Shown here in pieces: positions 44,509 through 56,938 of a stretch of DNA of 64,000 nt; the stretch's first letter is position 1, and the number at the start of each line of letters is the position of its first letter. Below the pieces are notes generated by a model, which made no database searches, had not been told where the DNA came from, and saw nothing but the letters and a program-made list of their open reading frames with translations. Both the position numbers and the translations under genes were made by a program. Origin of the DNA: Oscarella lobularis (taxonomy: Eukaryota; Porifera; Homoscleromorpha; Homosclerophorida; Oscarellidae); assembly GCF_947507565.1 (NCBI RefSeq), contig NC_089183.1, forward strand, positions 3,100,001 through 3,164,000, written 5' to 3'.

Positions 44509-47500
44509 TCAGTGAACGCGTAAGACAACGAGAAACTTACCAGAAAAAATTGCGGGTACTTCATTTGAGTAGCCGATGTCAGGGTCCGTCACGGCATTGA
44601 TAAAATGCCTGCGGGTTGCTCTCATGCCGAACTTGTCTGCCCACGCGTCCAGCATTTCTACAGCACGATCAACATCGTTGCGTTGCTCTCCAAACGCATG
44701 AATTTCAAAATGTTCAAAAGGTTCCGGTCCCAAAATTCTCCCAATACTTCTCCATTTGGGTTGAGTGCGTTGGGCCGCTCTAAATCTTTCTCGCAAGGTC
44801 ATCGGTTTATCAAGGAACTCGTCATCAAATGAGAAAGCCACATCTAGAAAGGGAGCAGATATAAACATTAATTCATTGCTAAATCAATGAAATAGAAGTG
44901 CACATGTTCACCTTTATGCGTAGCTGCGGTTCCTGTTTCAACAAAGCGCCCTATAATAAATCATACAAGCTATCACTTCACAGCTGCTTACGGAAGTCTA
45001 ACTTTTTAATACAGAAGGAGAACTGGCTTGAATAAAGTTTAAATCTTTCTCGGCCTCCGCCATCTGCGAGTAAAATCGCCATCAAATAATCTTGCTTATA
45101 AAAATATCTAGTTACCTCCTCATCGGAAAGTTCAATGGCGCCATCTTCATATAATAGGAGAAGCAAATAAAACAGATGTAATTTTCGAGCCACGTTAGCA
45201 AGGCTCTGCGCTGTGGCGCCAATATTTTCGCTCCAAGTAGAAAACAGCTTTTCTGCAGTCTGACACTCCACTTTTTCAGCGTGCGATAAACCTTGCAAAC
45301 GTTCTTTTAAAGCATTCCTTCCTGTTTCGTCTTTCTCGAGGCACGCTATTATAGCGCGATGTGTCTTGTAAGACAGAAAATCAACATGATCGTCGGGAAG
45401 AGCAAGGAGATCTTTCAGGCTGTCTTTTATCTTCCCTTCGCTAACTAAAGTGTTTGACTTTTTCGAAGTCTTTATCTTCTCGTCAACTTTTTCTTCTGGG
45501 TAGGCCAGCGGGAAATCTCTAAGCTGCTGTAATTCGGCGCAACTGATGTACAAATATGAAGTATTTGTCCCTGGACTTTTCTGACGAAGAATTTTTTCGG
45601 CAGTTCGTTTTAGATTTGTTAGCAATTTCATGCACTCTCGCTCCGAGTGAACTGGGCCACGAACAACAAAATCCATTGCTTTATCTTTCTGCTGCAACCT
45701 TATCATTCCTTCAACTAAATGATCATCAATTGTCTTCTGGATCATCAACCCGCCGTGCCAAATTACAGGTTCTAAACCACGAAAGCAATCGACATTGCGA
45801 ACGTGGCATTGTAGAAACGGCATCGTTCCTAGAGTTATTATATCCGTCTCTTCAGCTTGTCTCAAGCGTCGTCCAATGTAGATTTTCATTTCGGAACTTT
45901 CACTCCATACTTCAGGTGGACGTTCCTGATCTAATAGAGCTGGAAACCGATAAGCATCTGGTTCATCCGGAAGCGGGTAGCAAATTTCCAAATAACATAA
46001 TAGCGTTATCGTCTCGTTGATATTTTCCCACTTTTCATCGTTGAAGGCTTCAAGAGCACTCTGAATCTTTTCTTTCTTCGCTGTGCCGGGCGGGGAGCAC
46101 TGAAGGCTGATTGGAAAATCTGGGGAGTCAGCGGGCGACAGCAATGGACCAATTGCTTTCTGGCATAGCCAAGCAGGATTTAGAATGATTTTGTCTTCAA
46201 TGACAAAAATCTAATTTCCCGTTATATATCAGTAGACAAAGGAAAAATAAATTTACTGACCTCGCCGATTCCTTGCAGGAACTCGACGAACAAATCTTGA
46301 ACCTGATCTGAAAGACCAGGCCAAATGCTGTTCACAAGCAGTTGTTTAAAAATGTACGCCTCCATCACACGAATGCTAAAACAGCTATCCTGCATGGCAT
46401 CAATAAACTACTATACATTGTTGATCGTAATGTGACTCGCCTCTTCACTCTGAGGAATTAGGGACGTCTTCCGTAGAGACGATAGCGTTTTCTCCCGTAT
46501 GTCTTTAGCCGCTTCACTTTCTACTCTACCAAAAAAACGTTTTATTAAAGACAGCCTAAGTTTTTGAAACGGTTGCCGCAATGTAGGCAAGAAAGATGTC
46601 ACCGCCGCCTCAATAATAAGTGGAACATCTTGAGATGTCTTTTCAAAGAAAATTAGCTTAAAACCGTTACACGTCTAATAGAAGTTTACCTCGATTACAA
46701 GTGTTTTGACCTTTGCAATAGCGTGTTTCAGTAGGTCCAACGTTTTTGAACTTCGTTTACGACAATTTAGAACAAAGTATTTTTCGTAAAAGTTGAACCA
46801 ACGGCCGTACGTTTCCCGAAGGTTCAACACAAGTTGTCGCAATTTCATTTCTCCATTTTCCAAATTTTGAAGCGCGTCTTTTCGACTTCCTATTACGATA
46901 ACGTAGGCTTTTTTCAGTTCTGTGAGACCGACGCTGCATTTCACAAATGAGCAAAAGTAGAAGCTCGACTCCCGCAGTTCACTGTTGTTTTTTGTTAAAT
47001 CAACAACGAGAAGAAAAGCTGTTGTAGACTCGGAGAAGAAGAGACAGTGCGTTTTATGAAAGTAAGACTGCCCGGCGAAATCGCAGAAAACCATCTCGCC
47101 GGCGGATTTAATGGCTGCTTTTGTAACCTCCATGCTGGCAGTCCGGCGATCGTCGCCTCCTTTTTTCCAGTCAATGTTTTGAAGAGTTTTGATTAAAGTC
47201 GTTTTGCCAGCTTTTGCATCTCCAATAACACAAATCTTGATACGCTTCGCTTTTGTTGTGCCTTGAGAGTAAAGTTCTTGGTATCGATATTTAACCTAAA
47301 GGAAAGGCAGCTAGGTGTTTGTCAAAAGTTCATGAGAGCCAGTCAACTAACCCACGATTCAAAAAGAAATTGTCTCACTTCAGTTTCGCAAGGATATTCG
47401 TGAGGAAGCAAATTATCCTAAAACGTTGCGTCATTATGTTTCAGCCAAATATCTACTAGTAGTAAGCTTTTATATTATAAAGTAGATACTGTAAAACACT

Positions 47501-50500
47501 ATATATAATATTTTAGTTGTATTACATTATTGTTAGTGCAACTATTTGCTAAATAACTTATAAGGTAGCTAAAATGCAAAACAATATTGCTCTAATAGGA
47601 AACCGCATATTTTTATTAGACCCAAAGTAATTTTAACGGAGAACTAGTTTGAGATACCCAAAAGAATTTTATATAAAATCAAATAAATAACTACAAACAA
47701 CCTAACGGCAGCCCAAAACTGGAATTTATACTCAATTAGAGAACTTTAAAACGATAAATGCATAACCGCTTATTTATTAAGACACCTTACCTCTCCACAA
47801 CGGCTCACGAGACTAAGGTCCTTAGATAAAATGAAATTCAAAAAATCCAAATGTTTAACTAAATGTATGACACTAATAGATAATGCTAATTAATTCCGCA
47901 AAATCTGAATTACTCAAAAGCTTGATACGCATTTTCATAAAAGCATGCAGTACGGAATTGTTTCTCTGAGAAGTCAAGTTTAACTTTACCGGCACAAAAT
48001 CAAATTTACAAACAAACCTTGTCAATTTTATTGACATCTGCTCCAGCGTCGATTAGCATTTTAGCAATTTCTACGTGGCCATCAGAACATACTTTCCACA
48101 GCGGCCCTCGTTTATCCTAAAACATCTAATAAGTTTTTATATAAAGTAAACACAGTACCAGAAACCCCGTCTGTCTTATTAACATCCGTTCCTGAGTCAA
48201 TTAATAGTTTGGCAATTTCTGCGTTATTATTAGAACATGCTGCCCAAAAAGGATCTCTTTCATCCTAAAGATTCTAGTTGGACAAAGAACACAGCAGGTC
48301 TCTAAAGTAGCACTAATACAAACCCAGCTGGCTGCCTTATTGACATCCGCTCCAGCGTCAATTAATAGTTTGGCAATTTCTACGTGATTAATAGAACACG
48401 CTGCACACAAAGGATTTTTTCCGCACTAAAGATTCTTATTAGATAAAGAACAGCAGGTCTGTAATTAAAGTAACAGACTACCAACCCCGTCTGTCTGATT
48501 GACATCCACTCTAACGCCGATTAATAGTTTAGCAATTTCTACGTGACCATTAAAACACGCATTCAACAAAGGCCCCCTTCCAGCCTAAATTTAGAATTTA
48601 ATTAAATAAAGACAACTTTTCTATAAAGTAACACAGTACAAACCCCGTCTGTCTGATTGACATCCGCTCCAGCGTCGATTAATAGTTTGACAATTTCTAC
48701 GTAACCATGAGAACACGCATCCAACAAAGGCCCTCTTCCACCCTAAAAATATCATTAGATAAAACACAGCTTTTCTTCTATAAGAGTACTAACAAACCCT
48801 GTCTGTCTGATTGGCATCCGCTCCAACGTCGATTAATAGTCTGGCAATTTCTACGTAATGATAAAAACACGCTTCCAACAAAGGCCGTCTTCCAGCCTAA
48901 AGAAAAGAATCTAATCAGATAAAACTTTTCTACGAAAATGGTACAACCTTGTCTGTCTGATTGACATCCGCTCCAGCGTCGATTAATAGTTTGGCGATTT
49001 CTACGTAACAATTAGAACACGCTTCCAACAAAATCCCTGTTCCATCCTAAAGAATCTAATCAGATAAAAACTTTTCTACGAAAATAACGCGGTACAAACC
49101 TTGTCTGTCTGATTGACATCCGCCCCAGCGTCGATTAATAGTTTGGCAATTTCTACGTCGCCTATAGAACACGCTTCCAACAAAGGCCGTCTTCCAGCCT
49201 AAAGAATCTAATCAGATAAAAACGAAAATAACACGATACAAACCTCCTCTGTCCGATTGACATCCGCTCCAGCGTCGATTAATAGTTTAACAATTTCTTT
49301 GTAACAATTAGAACACGCTTCCAACAAAATCCCTTTTCCAGCCTAAAGAATATATAATCAGATTAAAACTTTTAAAATTAACACAGTACAAACCTTGTCT
49401 GTCTGATTGACATCCGCTCCAGCGTCGATTAATAGTTTGGCAATTTCTACGTGATCTATAGAACACGCTTCCAACAAAGGCCGTCTTCCAGCCTAAAGAA
49501 TCTAATCAGATAAAAACTTTTTTACGAAAATAACACGGTACAAACCTTGTCTGTCTGATTGACATCCGCTCCAGCGTCGATTAATAGTTTGGCAATTTCT
49601 ACGTAACAATTAAAACACGCTTCCAACAAAATCCCTTTTCCAGCCTAAAGAATCTAATAAGATAAAAACGTTTCTACGAAAATAACACAGTACAAACCCT
49701 GTCTGTCTGATTAACATCCGCTCCAGCGTCGATTAATAGTTTGGCAATTTCTACGTAACCATTAAAACACGCTTTCCACAGAGGCCCTTGTCCATCCTAC
49801 AAATTTTTATCAGATATAGAAACATGTCTATAAAGTAGCATATGCAGTACTACAAACCATCTCTGTCTCATTGACGTCGGCTTTAGCATCGATTAATCCT
49901 TTGGCAATTTTTAGGTGACCATTAGAGCACGCGTCTCGCAAAAGCCAACTTCTGCACTAAAGATTCTCATTAGAAAAAAGCGGATGTCTTTTGAAAGTAA
50001 AAACTTTGTCTGTCTCATTGGCAGCCGCACCAGCTTCAATTAATAGTTCAGAAACTTTTATGTGACCTCTAGAATACACTTCCGCCAAATTCTAAAGATT
50101 CTCATTAGAATGTTTGTAAAGTAACACACTACTACATACCCTGTTTATCTGATAGACATCCGCTCCAGCGTCGATTAATAGTTTGGCAATTTCTACGTGA
50201 CCATTACAACACGCTTCCCACAAAGGGCCTTGTCCATCCTAAGTTTTCAATCAGAAGATATATAACAACATGCTTATAAGGGTAACACATAACAAACCTC
50301 GTCTATCTGATTGACATCTGCTCTAGCGTCGATTAGCTGTTTGGCTAGTTTGACGTGGCCATTAGAACACGCTACCCACAAAAGCCCTCTCCCATTCTAA
50401 AGATTCTAATTAGATAACAACACTGTCTATAAAAATAACATAATACTACAAACGTTGTCTGTCTCATTGATATCCGCCCCAGCATCGATTAAAATTTTAA

Positions 50501-53160
50501 TTTCGTGACCTTTTGAACACGCTTCCCACAAAATTCCTCGTCCATCCTAAATTTTCAATCAGATAAACAACAATATGCTTACGTATACACGTAACTAGAA
50601 TATCATCAACTAATAGTTTGGCAATTTCTACGTGGCCAATAGATAATCCTGTCCACAAAGGTCTTCTTCCATCCTTAGTTTTCAATGAGATAAATAACAA
50701 CATGCTTTTAACATACTACTAGTAACAAACCCCATCTATCTGATTGACATCGGCTCTAGCGTCAATTAGCAGTTTGGCAATTTTGACGTGACCATTAGAA
50801 CAGGCTTCCAACAAAGGCCCTCTCCCATTCTAAAGATTATAATTAGATAACAACACTGTCTATTGGAGTAACATTCTACTACAAACCTTGTTTGTCTCAT
50901 TGACATCCGCTCCAGCGTCTATTAATAATTTGAAAATTTTCACGTGACCATTAGAACATGCTTCCAACAAAGGTCCTCTTCCACTCTAATAACATTCCAT
51001 GTAGATATAGAAGTCTATAAAAGTAACACACTACTACAAACCCAGTCTCTTTTGTTGATATCCGCTCCAGCATCAGTTAATAGTTCGACAATTTCCAAGT
51101 AACCATTAGAACACGCTTTCCACAAAGGTCCTTCTTCATCCTAAAAATTTCAGACAGATAAGAACTGCAGGTCAAAAGCAGCGCACTACTACAAACCAAG
51201 TCTGCCTTATTGACATCTGCTTCGGCGTCGATTAGTACTTTGGCAACTTTTACGTAGCCTTTAGAACACGCCAACCACAAAGGACTTCTTCTAAACTAAG
51301 ATTGTGCCAAAATTAGAAAACGGGCAACAAGTTGATAAAAGAAGCAACAACGACAAACCCGGTCAGCGTTATTGACATTTGCTCCAGCGTCGGTTAATAG
51401 TTTTGTAGTTTCTACGTGACCATGAGAACACGCTTCCCACAAAGGCCCTCGTCCATTCTAAAGCAGATAAAGAACAACATGAATGTCTATAAAATAGCAC
51501 AGTAGTACAAACCAGGTCTTTCTTATTGACATCTGCTGCAGCGTTAATTAATAGTTTAGCAATTTCTACGTGATTATTCGAACACGCTGCCAACAAAGGC
51601 CCTCTTCCATACTAAAAATTCTAATTAGATAAAGATAAAGTAACACTTCTACAAACGCAGTCTGTCTTATTGGCATCCGCTCCAGCGACGATTAATAGTT
51701 TGACCATTTCCACATGACCATTAGAACAGGCTGCCCACAAAGGCCCTCTTTCATCCTGAAAATGGGATAAAAGACAGCTTGATTCTAAAGTTAACACTTT
51801 ACTACAAACTTTGTCTGTCTTATTGACATCCGCTCCAGCGTCAAGTAATAGTTTGGCAATTTCCACGTGACCATTAGAGCACGCTTCGCACAAAGGCCCT
51901 CTTTCACCCTAAAGATTCTCCTTACCTAACAACATGTCTATAAAAGTAACACACTACTACAGACCACGTCTCTCTTATTGACATCCGCTCCAGCGTCGAT
52001 TAATAGTTTGACAATTTCCACGTGACCATTAGAACACGCTTCGCACAAAGGCCCTCCTCTTTCACTCTAAAAATACTCTTAAGACATTGAACAACATGTC
52101 TATAATAGTAACACACTACAACCGACTGATTGACATTAGCTCCTGCGTCGATCAATAGTTTGGCAATTTCTTCGTGATCATTAGAACACGCTCCCCACAG
52201 AGGCCCTCTTTTACCCTAAATATTCCAATTAGATAAATAACAATACTTTTGGAAAAGTAGCACACTACAAACCCTGTCTCTCTTGTTGACATCCGCTCCA
52301 GCGTTGATTAATAGTTCGGCAATATCTACGTGACCATTAGAACACACTTCCCACAGAGGCTCTTGTTCAAACTAAAATTTTAATTAAGAGCAGCATGTCT
52401 GTGAAAGTACCACACTACCACAAACCCAGTCTGTCTTATTAACATTCGTTCCAGCGTCGATTAATATTTTGGCCATTTCCACTTGACCATTAGAACACGC
52501 TGCCCACAAAAGACCTCTTCCACTCTAAAAATTCTAATTAGAAACATGTCTATAAGAGTATCTCACTACTACAGACCCAGTCTGTCTTATTGACATCCGC
52601 TCCAGCGTCAATTAATAGTTTGAACATTTTCACGTGACCATTAGAACACGCTGCCCACAAAAGACCTCTTCCACTCTAAAAATTCTAATTAGATAAAGAA
52701 CAACATGTCTATAAAAGTAACACACTACTACAAACCACGTCTGTCTTATTGACATTCGCTCCAGCATCGATTAATAGTTTGGCAATTTCCACGTGACCCT
52801 TAGAATACGCTGCCCACAAAAGACTTCTTTCAAAACGAAAATTCTGTTTAGATATATACATTATCATAAAAGTTAGGATTAAAAGTTGAATTCTACTGCT
52901 AACCTCGTCTATGTTATTGACATTCGCTCCAGCGTCTATTAATAGTTTGACAGTTTTCACGTGACCACTAGAACACGCTGCCTCCAAAAGTCCTTTTTCA
53001 TTCTAAAGATTTTAATAGATAAAGAACAACATGTTTATAAAAGTAACACATGTACTTCAAACCTTGTCTGTCTTATTGACATCCGCTCCAGCGTCGTTTA
53101 CAAGTTCAAAGTGACCATCAGAACACGCATTCCGCAAAAGCTCTCTTTTATTCTAAAGAT
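44509..53160 (-). CDS. Ankyrin-ROC-COR-Death domain protein (ROCO family, DAPK1-like order without kinase)
   Basis: From 5' to 3': about 34 ankyrin exons (53160-48010); a linker exon near 47417-47352 (DNLLPHEYPCETEVRQF); and the ROC exon 47296-46690 with P-loop GDAKAGKTT, CDFAGQ and VIGSRKD. COR exons follow (about 46660-45000), with IEDKIILNPAWLC, typical of the ROCO dimerisation domain. The last exon (about 44843-44509) encodes a Death domain (WRSIGRILGPEP to ATRRHFINAV) and a short tail. This is the DAPK1 order minus the N-terminal kinase. It should be a GTP-regulated adaptor that recruits Death-domain partners. The 5' end is not resolved, and I cannot prove that every ankyrin exon belongs to one transcript. 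Confidence 0.78.
48010..53160 (-). repeat. Array of ~34 ankyrin exon+intron units, ~153-bp period
   Basis: The coding phrase for 'AKLLIDAGADVNKTD' recurs, with anchors near 48028, 48178, 48338, 48498, 48656, 48809, 48960, 49112, 49257, 49408, 49559, 49709 and so on to 53076. Mean spacing is (53076-48028)/33, about 153 bp. Each unit is about 33 codons (one ankyrin repeat) plus an intron of ~50 bp. Units 48.6-49.8 kb are nearly identical, introns included, so amplification there is recent. Some (for example near 50600 and 53076) have lost part of the repeat. Confidence 0.9.
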
Positions 53161-53329
53161 TTCGATTTGATTACAGGGTTATTTTCACTCGGGGCTTTCC
53201 ACATCGAAAGCGTTTGCCCGAGTCCGACTAGTCCATGCCGCCATTCACTATCCAAGGGAGAGCTTTGAAAACTGTATTGAAATAAGACTCTCTTCTTTTC
53301 GTCGCAGGAAGGAGAAGGTGTTTCACTCA

Positions 53330-54272
53330 GAGGGATCGTGCACGTGAACTAACAAAGCACGTGACGGTCATATTTCCCAAAGAATCGACGGGGTTTGTAG
53401 TAGTGATTTGCACTTGCGACGTTAATCGCTCAGTTTGCATCTTGAGTCTGTACGTGTGCAACAACGGGGCTTTATTAGTGTCGATAATTAAAGTTACAAC
53501 TGTTACGTAGTCGACACTGGCGGCACAACACTTGGTCCACATATTCGTGTAAATTGTGCGTGGCTAAGACATCTCAGGAATATTGACGTTATCACTACAC
53601 CAGACCACCATCGGCCGTCCGACTACAATCACTTAGTGTTAGACCAACTCAACAGCATGGCTAATTGGTCCAATGTCGTAGTGCGCGTAGCTCGACACGG
53701 CTCGCACGTCCGCAGGTTTCGATGAATTCATGCCGGATGTTGCCGGGCCGGCGTACGCGGCGTGGGGAGCCGACTCCTTGAGCGCTTTACCGACGGCCAG
53801 TGCGAGAAGCGCGTACGCCGTCGCGCATTCGGGGTCGGCTTCCAGAATCCCCCTGTTTGGTTCATTTCACATTTCCCAGAGAATTGACGGATTTGTAGCG
53901 TAGTGATTTGCACTCGTAATTTTGCAATTCGCGTCCGGAGTCCGTGTGCGGCGATAGGCCGTCGTCGTAGAGGGGATTGCCGTATTCCAGTATATATATT
54001 GCGCATAGATTATGTGCTGTGATTAGCTGATTGTAGAGTGTAAATTATAGATGCCTTTTCGATCGACGCCCAAGTGAAATCGGTGCGTATCCAAGATACG
54101 CCCGAAGCTTTGAGCATAGATAGGGCTCCTGGTGGCGGATGACCGACGTAGTGGATGTTGTATCCGTAGGACGCGCCCTCCGACAGGTGGAAAGGGAAGC
54201 AAGTCGTCGACGACGATTGTAGTCAAAGCGAGAGCGAAGAGTAGAGCTCGTAGACTCGGAGTCATCCTGCAC
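53330..54272 (-). pseudogene. Decayed glycoside hydrolase (clan GH-A-like)
   Basis: ATG at about 54264 opens a signal peptide (MTPSLRALLFALALTTIVV). The barrel start (YGYNIHYVGHPPPGALSML, then ASGVSWIRTDFTW) lies in a different frame, one base off. Further on (54000-53640) ILEYGNPLYDDGLSPHTDSG is followed in another frame by WEM.NEPNRG and FWKPTP-like segments, then AVGKALKESAPHAAY and GPATSGM. NEPN next to Trp is the acid/base strand of GH-A barrels. A second, more decayed copy of the middle part lies at about 53540-53330 (ITTTNP.DSLGNM). Frame changes and an internal stop make it a pseudogene. The family beyond GH-A is not certain. Confidence 0.65.
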
Positions 54273-54539
54273 TTCAAAATAAGATCACGTGTATTAATTT
54301 GAATGAGCAGACCATTTAGCTTTATAAAGATTCCAAAAGCTGCAGTAAACGTTTGTCGCTGACCACGTATTCTTAGCCTCATATACTGGCCATACCACTA
54401 GCTGTTTTTACCTTCTGGTTACGGAACTCTAGTGCATGTATAATGAATGAGTCGCGGTCGGAGACCGTGGCACTCCTACTTAGTCGGGACGTTGCTTGCT
54501 GTGCTACAAAACACTCTATATATAGCACTCGGAGCCAGT

Positions 54540-55238
54540 ATGAAGAAGATAAAGAAGAAAAAGCACTACGTCTATGTTTTAGAACTGGAGCAAAATAAGG
54601 TTTACGTTGGCTCCACATGTTCCTTACACAGACGCTTGCAAGAACACCGTGACGCCGATTGGCGAGGACTCGGAGCTGGTTTTACAAAGTTCTACAGGCC
54701 ACGTTTTATTCACGTCGGAGACGTCACGACAATTTCCTGCAAGACGGCTGAAAAGGCGAGATGCGTCGAGCTGACAAAAACAATTCAACTAATGGCCAAA
54801 CGGGGCGTGGAGAATGTCAGGGGCGGACCTTACTGCCAAATAACGTTGTCGGATCAGACGAAAGCAGAAATACAAAGACTAATTGATCATGTTAAAAATC
54901 GATGCTTCAATTGCCACGCGAGCGATCACAAGCGAAAAGAATGTCCAATTAGAGAAGAGTCCCCTCAATTGCCCGAAGTTGAAGGGGAGTCCCCTGAAAT
55001 GCCCGAAGTTGAGCCTGAAGCTGAATCGCCCGAAGTTACGCCACACGAAGTTGACCTGCCCGGAGTGCCCATGCCCAGGAGCGATGACGACACCAGTCCT
55101 CCAGTTAGATCAACGATAGTGACTACCAGATCTAATACACCGCGTGATGATGATGAACATGTTGATATACGTGAGCTACCCTCAAAGAACAAAAGACGGG
55201 GAATTATTAATCGGCATCGATGCTGTATAATTTCGTAG
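54540..55238 (+). CDS. GIY-YIG nuclease with CCHC zinc knuckle and C-terminal CaaX box
   Basis: Single exon, 232 residues. A basic start (MKKIKKKK) leads into the GIY-YIG core (YVYVLELEQNKVYVGST, then LHRRLQEHRD with the conserved Arg). ENVRGGPY follows near residue 103. A CCHC zinc knuckle (CFNCHASDHKRKEC) comes next, then an acidic Pro/Glu repeat (SPQLPEVE, SPEMPEVE, SPEVTPHEVD). The C-terminus is CCIIS, where CIIS fits a farnesylation CaaX box. GIY-YIG plus zinc knuckle is a combination known from large DNA viruses and protists. The likely role is DNA cleavage or repair. An in-frame ATG at 54447 would add 31 residues with a hydrophobic stretch. I prefer 54540, where the fold begins. No introns, unlike its neighbours. 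Confidence 0.82.
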   Translation: MKKIKKKKHYVYVLELEQNKVYVGSTCSLHRRLQEHRDADWRGLGAGFTKFYRPRFIHVGDVTTISCKTAEKARCVELTKTIQLMAKRGVENVRGGPYCQITLSDQTKAEIQRLIDHVKNRCFNCHASDHKRKECPIREESPQLPEVEGESPEMPEVEPEAESPEVTPHEVDLPGVPMPRSDDDTSPPVRSTIVTTRSNTPRDDDEHVDIRELPSKNKRRGIINRHRCCIIS

Positions 55239-55432
55239 CTTGTTTCAATACGCTTAATTAAGAATTTGCCACAAAATTTTTGAAGAGCCGCCCACCAGTT
55301 TACACATATAAGGTCCCATACGTTTCAGAAAGCATAACACTTCTTAAAATTTGTATTTAATTAGCACAAGACAATTCACGCAGAGATTTTATTGATAAAG
55401 ACAATCAGCATTTAGCTAAAGCAAAAACACGT

Positions 55433-56938
55433 CTACTGGCTCTCTTTTCCCGTCAGGACTTGATACAGTGTATCAGCGTCATCTTTCGTCTTCACTCGAA
55501 TGAGATACGTCACTGGACTATTGTCCGTTTTTTCGTCATCCGCGCCTTCTGACTCTTTTTTCCCGGAAGTGGGCAGTGGCGGATTGGCTGGACAAACCAA
55601 CATCAAATTATTTTTACCCTGGCGTGAAGTAGGCGTGGCTTGCGTCCATTGGACATTGAGAAGAATTTGCCCAAGCGTATTATCAGATCTCAGCAATATC
55701 TATAGTAAGATTAAATATGAGAAAATATTTAATTCAATTAGCACCGTACGTTAATTTTTCCTGAGGCTCCTTGAATTAATTTCAGATTCCCAACCCCGCG
55801 TTCTTTCCACTCGTTATTCAATTTATAGAAGAGCTTGGCTCTGACTCTATGTAGGATATCTAGATGATCATCAACAGCATGATCAACCGTTTCCGGGACA
55901 GCCTTAACGTTCGATTCATCATCATCATCATCATTATCAGCACCAGCACCATCATAATCTAAAAATTAAATTAAAATAATTAAATTAATTAATTTAATTA
56001 TACTTGTTGCATGTGTTGTTGGTGCTGTGGGAAGTTTAAACGGGGTTGTACTAACGGGTTGAGAGAAGGGGGATACTCCTGGGTTTAGTGCAAGAGAAGA
56101 TGATCCTAGAAAATAAATCAATAAATCAATATAATATATCCGATTAGTAACGTTACCTGTAGTGACGTCACTTTGCTTTCTTTCTGGAAGAGAAGATGAG
56201 CCTGTAGAACAAATAAAATTAATAATATATAAATATCCAATTAGTGACCTTACCTTTCGTGACGTCACTTTCCTTTCTTTTTTCGTAGTCTTTCTCAATT
56301 CCCGCGAGATGCTTTCGATAGTCGTCGAAAACGGGCGTCAAATCAATTAATGGATTTTCGTTCACGTGACTTGCGATCCAGTCGCGCACGCCCTCGTTCA
56401 ACGCCTTCAAACTCGATTCATATTCGTCCAAAGGACTTGGTTTTTGAACGGCGGTTGATATCAATCCGGAAGCGGTGTCATTTTTCGGCTCCTTATTCAA
56501 ACCGGCGAAAAATGACGATGAGCCGAAATTGACTTGAATTGGAGCTTTTCCGAGAGTGGCTATACTCTGCTGCGAAAAGCCGGTGAATCCCTTTAGCGCG
56601 CTACCGATTCCGTCGCCCTAGAAACACAAACGTCATCTTCTTTTTTTGATATCAAGGTTTTTCTTTTCCGAACGCTTTTCGACGTCGCAGATCTTCGCTT
56701 CGCCGTTATTATTCTATAGGAGGAAAATTGAGGTGCGCACGAACCATGGTAGGTGCCTACTGTCGTTTCTTGATCTCTTCTTTAGGCGCGATGGCGAATT
56801 TTCCGCGCTACGTGCAAGAAATGATTTCGGTTCGGCTCCACGAGCACGAACTAGGCTTACATCTTCTTTCTCGTCGTCGTCAATTACATTGTAGTTGTCC
56901 TGCGTCAGCTCGTTCTCTGCAAGTCGTTTTCTCGCCAT
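55433..56938 (-). CDS. NUP50: Nucleoporin NUP50 (Ran-binding, importin-alpha release)
   Basis: ATG at 56938 (MARKRLAENELTQDN) matches the NUP50 N-terminal importin-alpha-binding helix, followed by a basic cluster (KRRSATSKSVRKRK). GSALKGFTGFS is an FG-type segment. The exon at 56500-56253 has ALNEGVRDWIASHV and NPLIDLTPVFDDY, a NUP50 signature. A 45-nt exon (56201-56157) and further short Ser/Pro-rich exons follow. The C-terminal Ran-binding domain ends the protein (LGQILLNVQW, YLIRVKTKDDADTLY), with its TAG at 55433. It acts in nuclear pore baskets and the nucleoplasm, speeding cargo release and export-receptor recycling. Divergent neighbour of PHF21A. Exons around the middle are plausible but not all proven. 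Confidence 0.88.

Noticed and set aside
54517-54524. TATATATA as a TATA box for the GIY-YIG gene
   Set aside because: It lies only 15 bp before the preferred ATG and inside the alternative longer frame, so the spacing is wrong for a promoter of this start.
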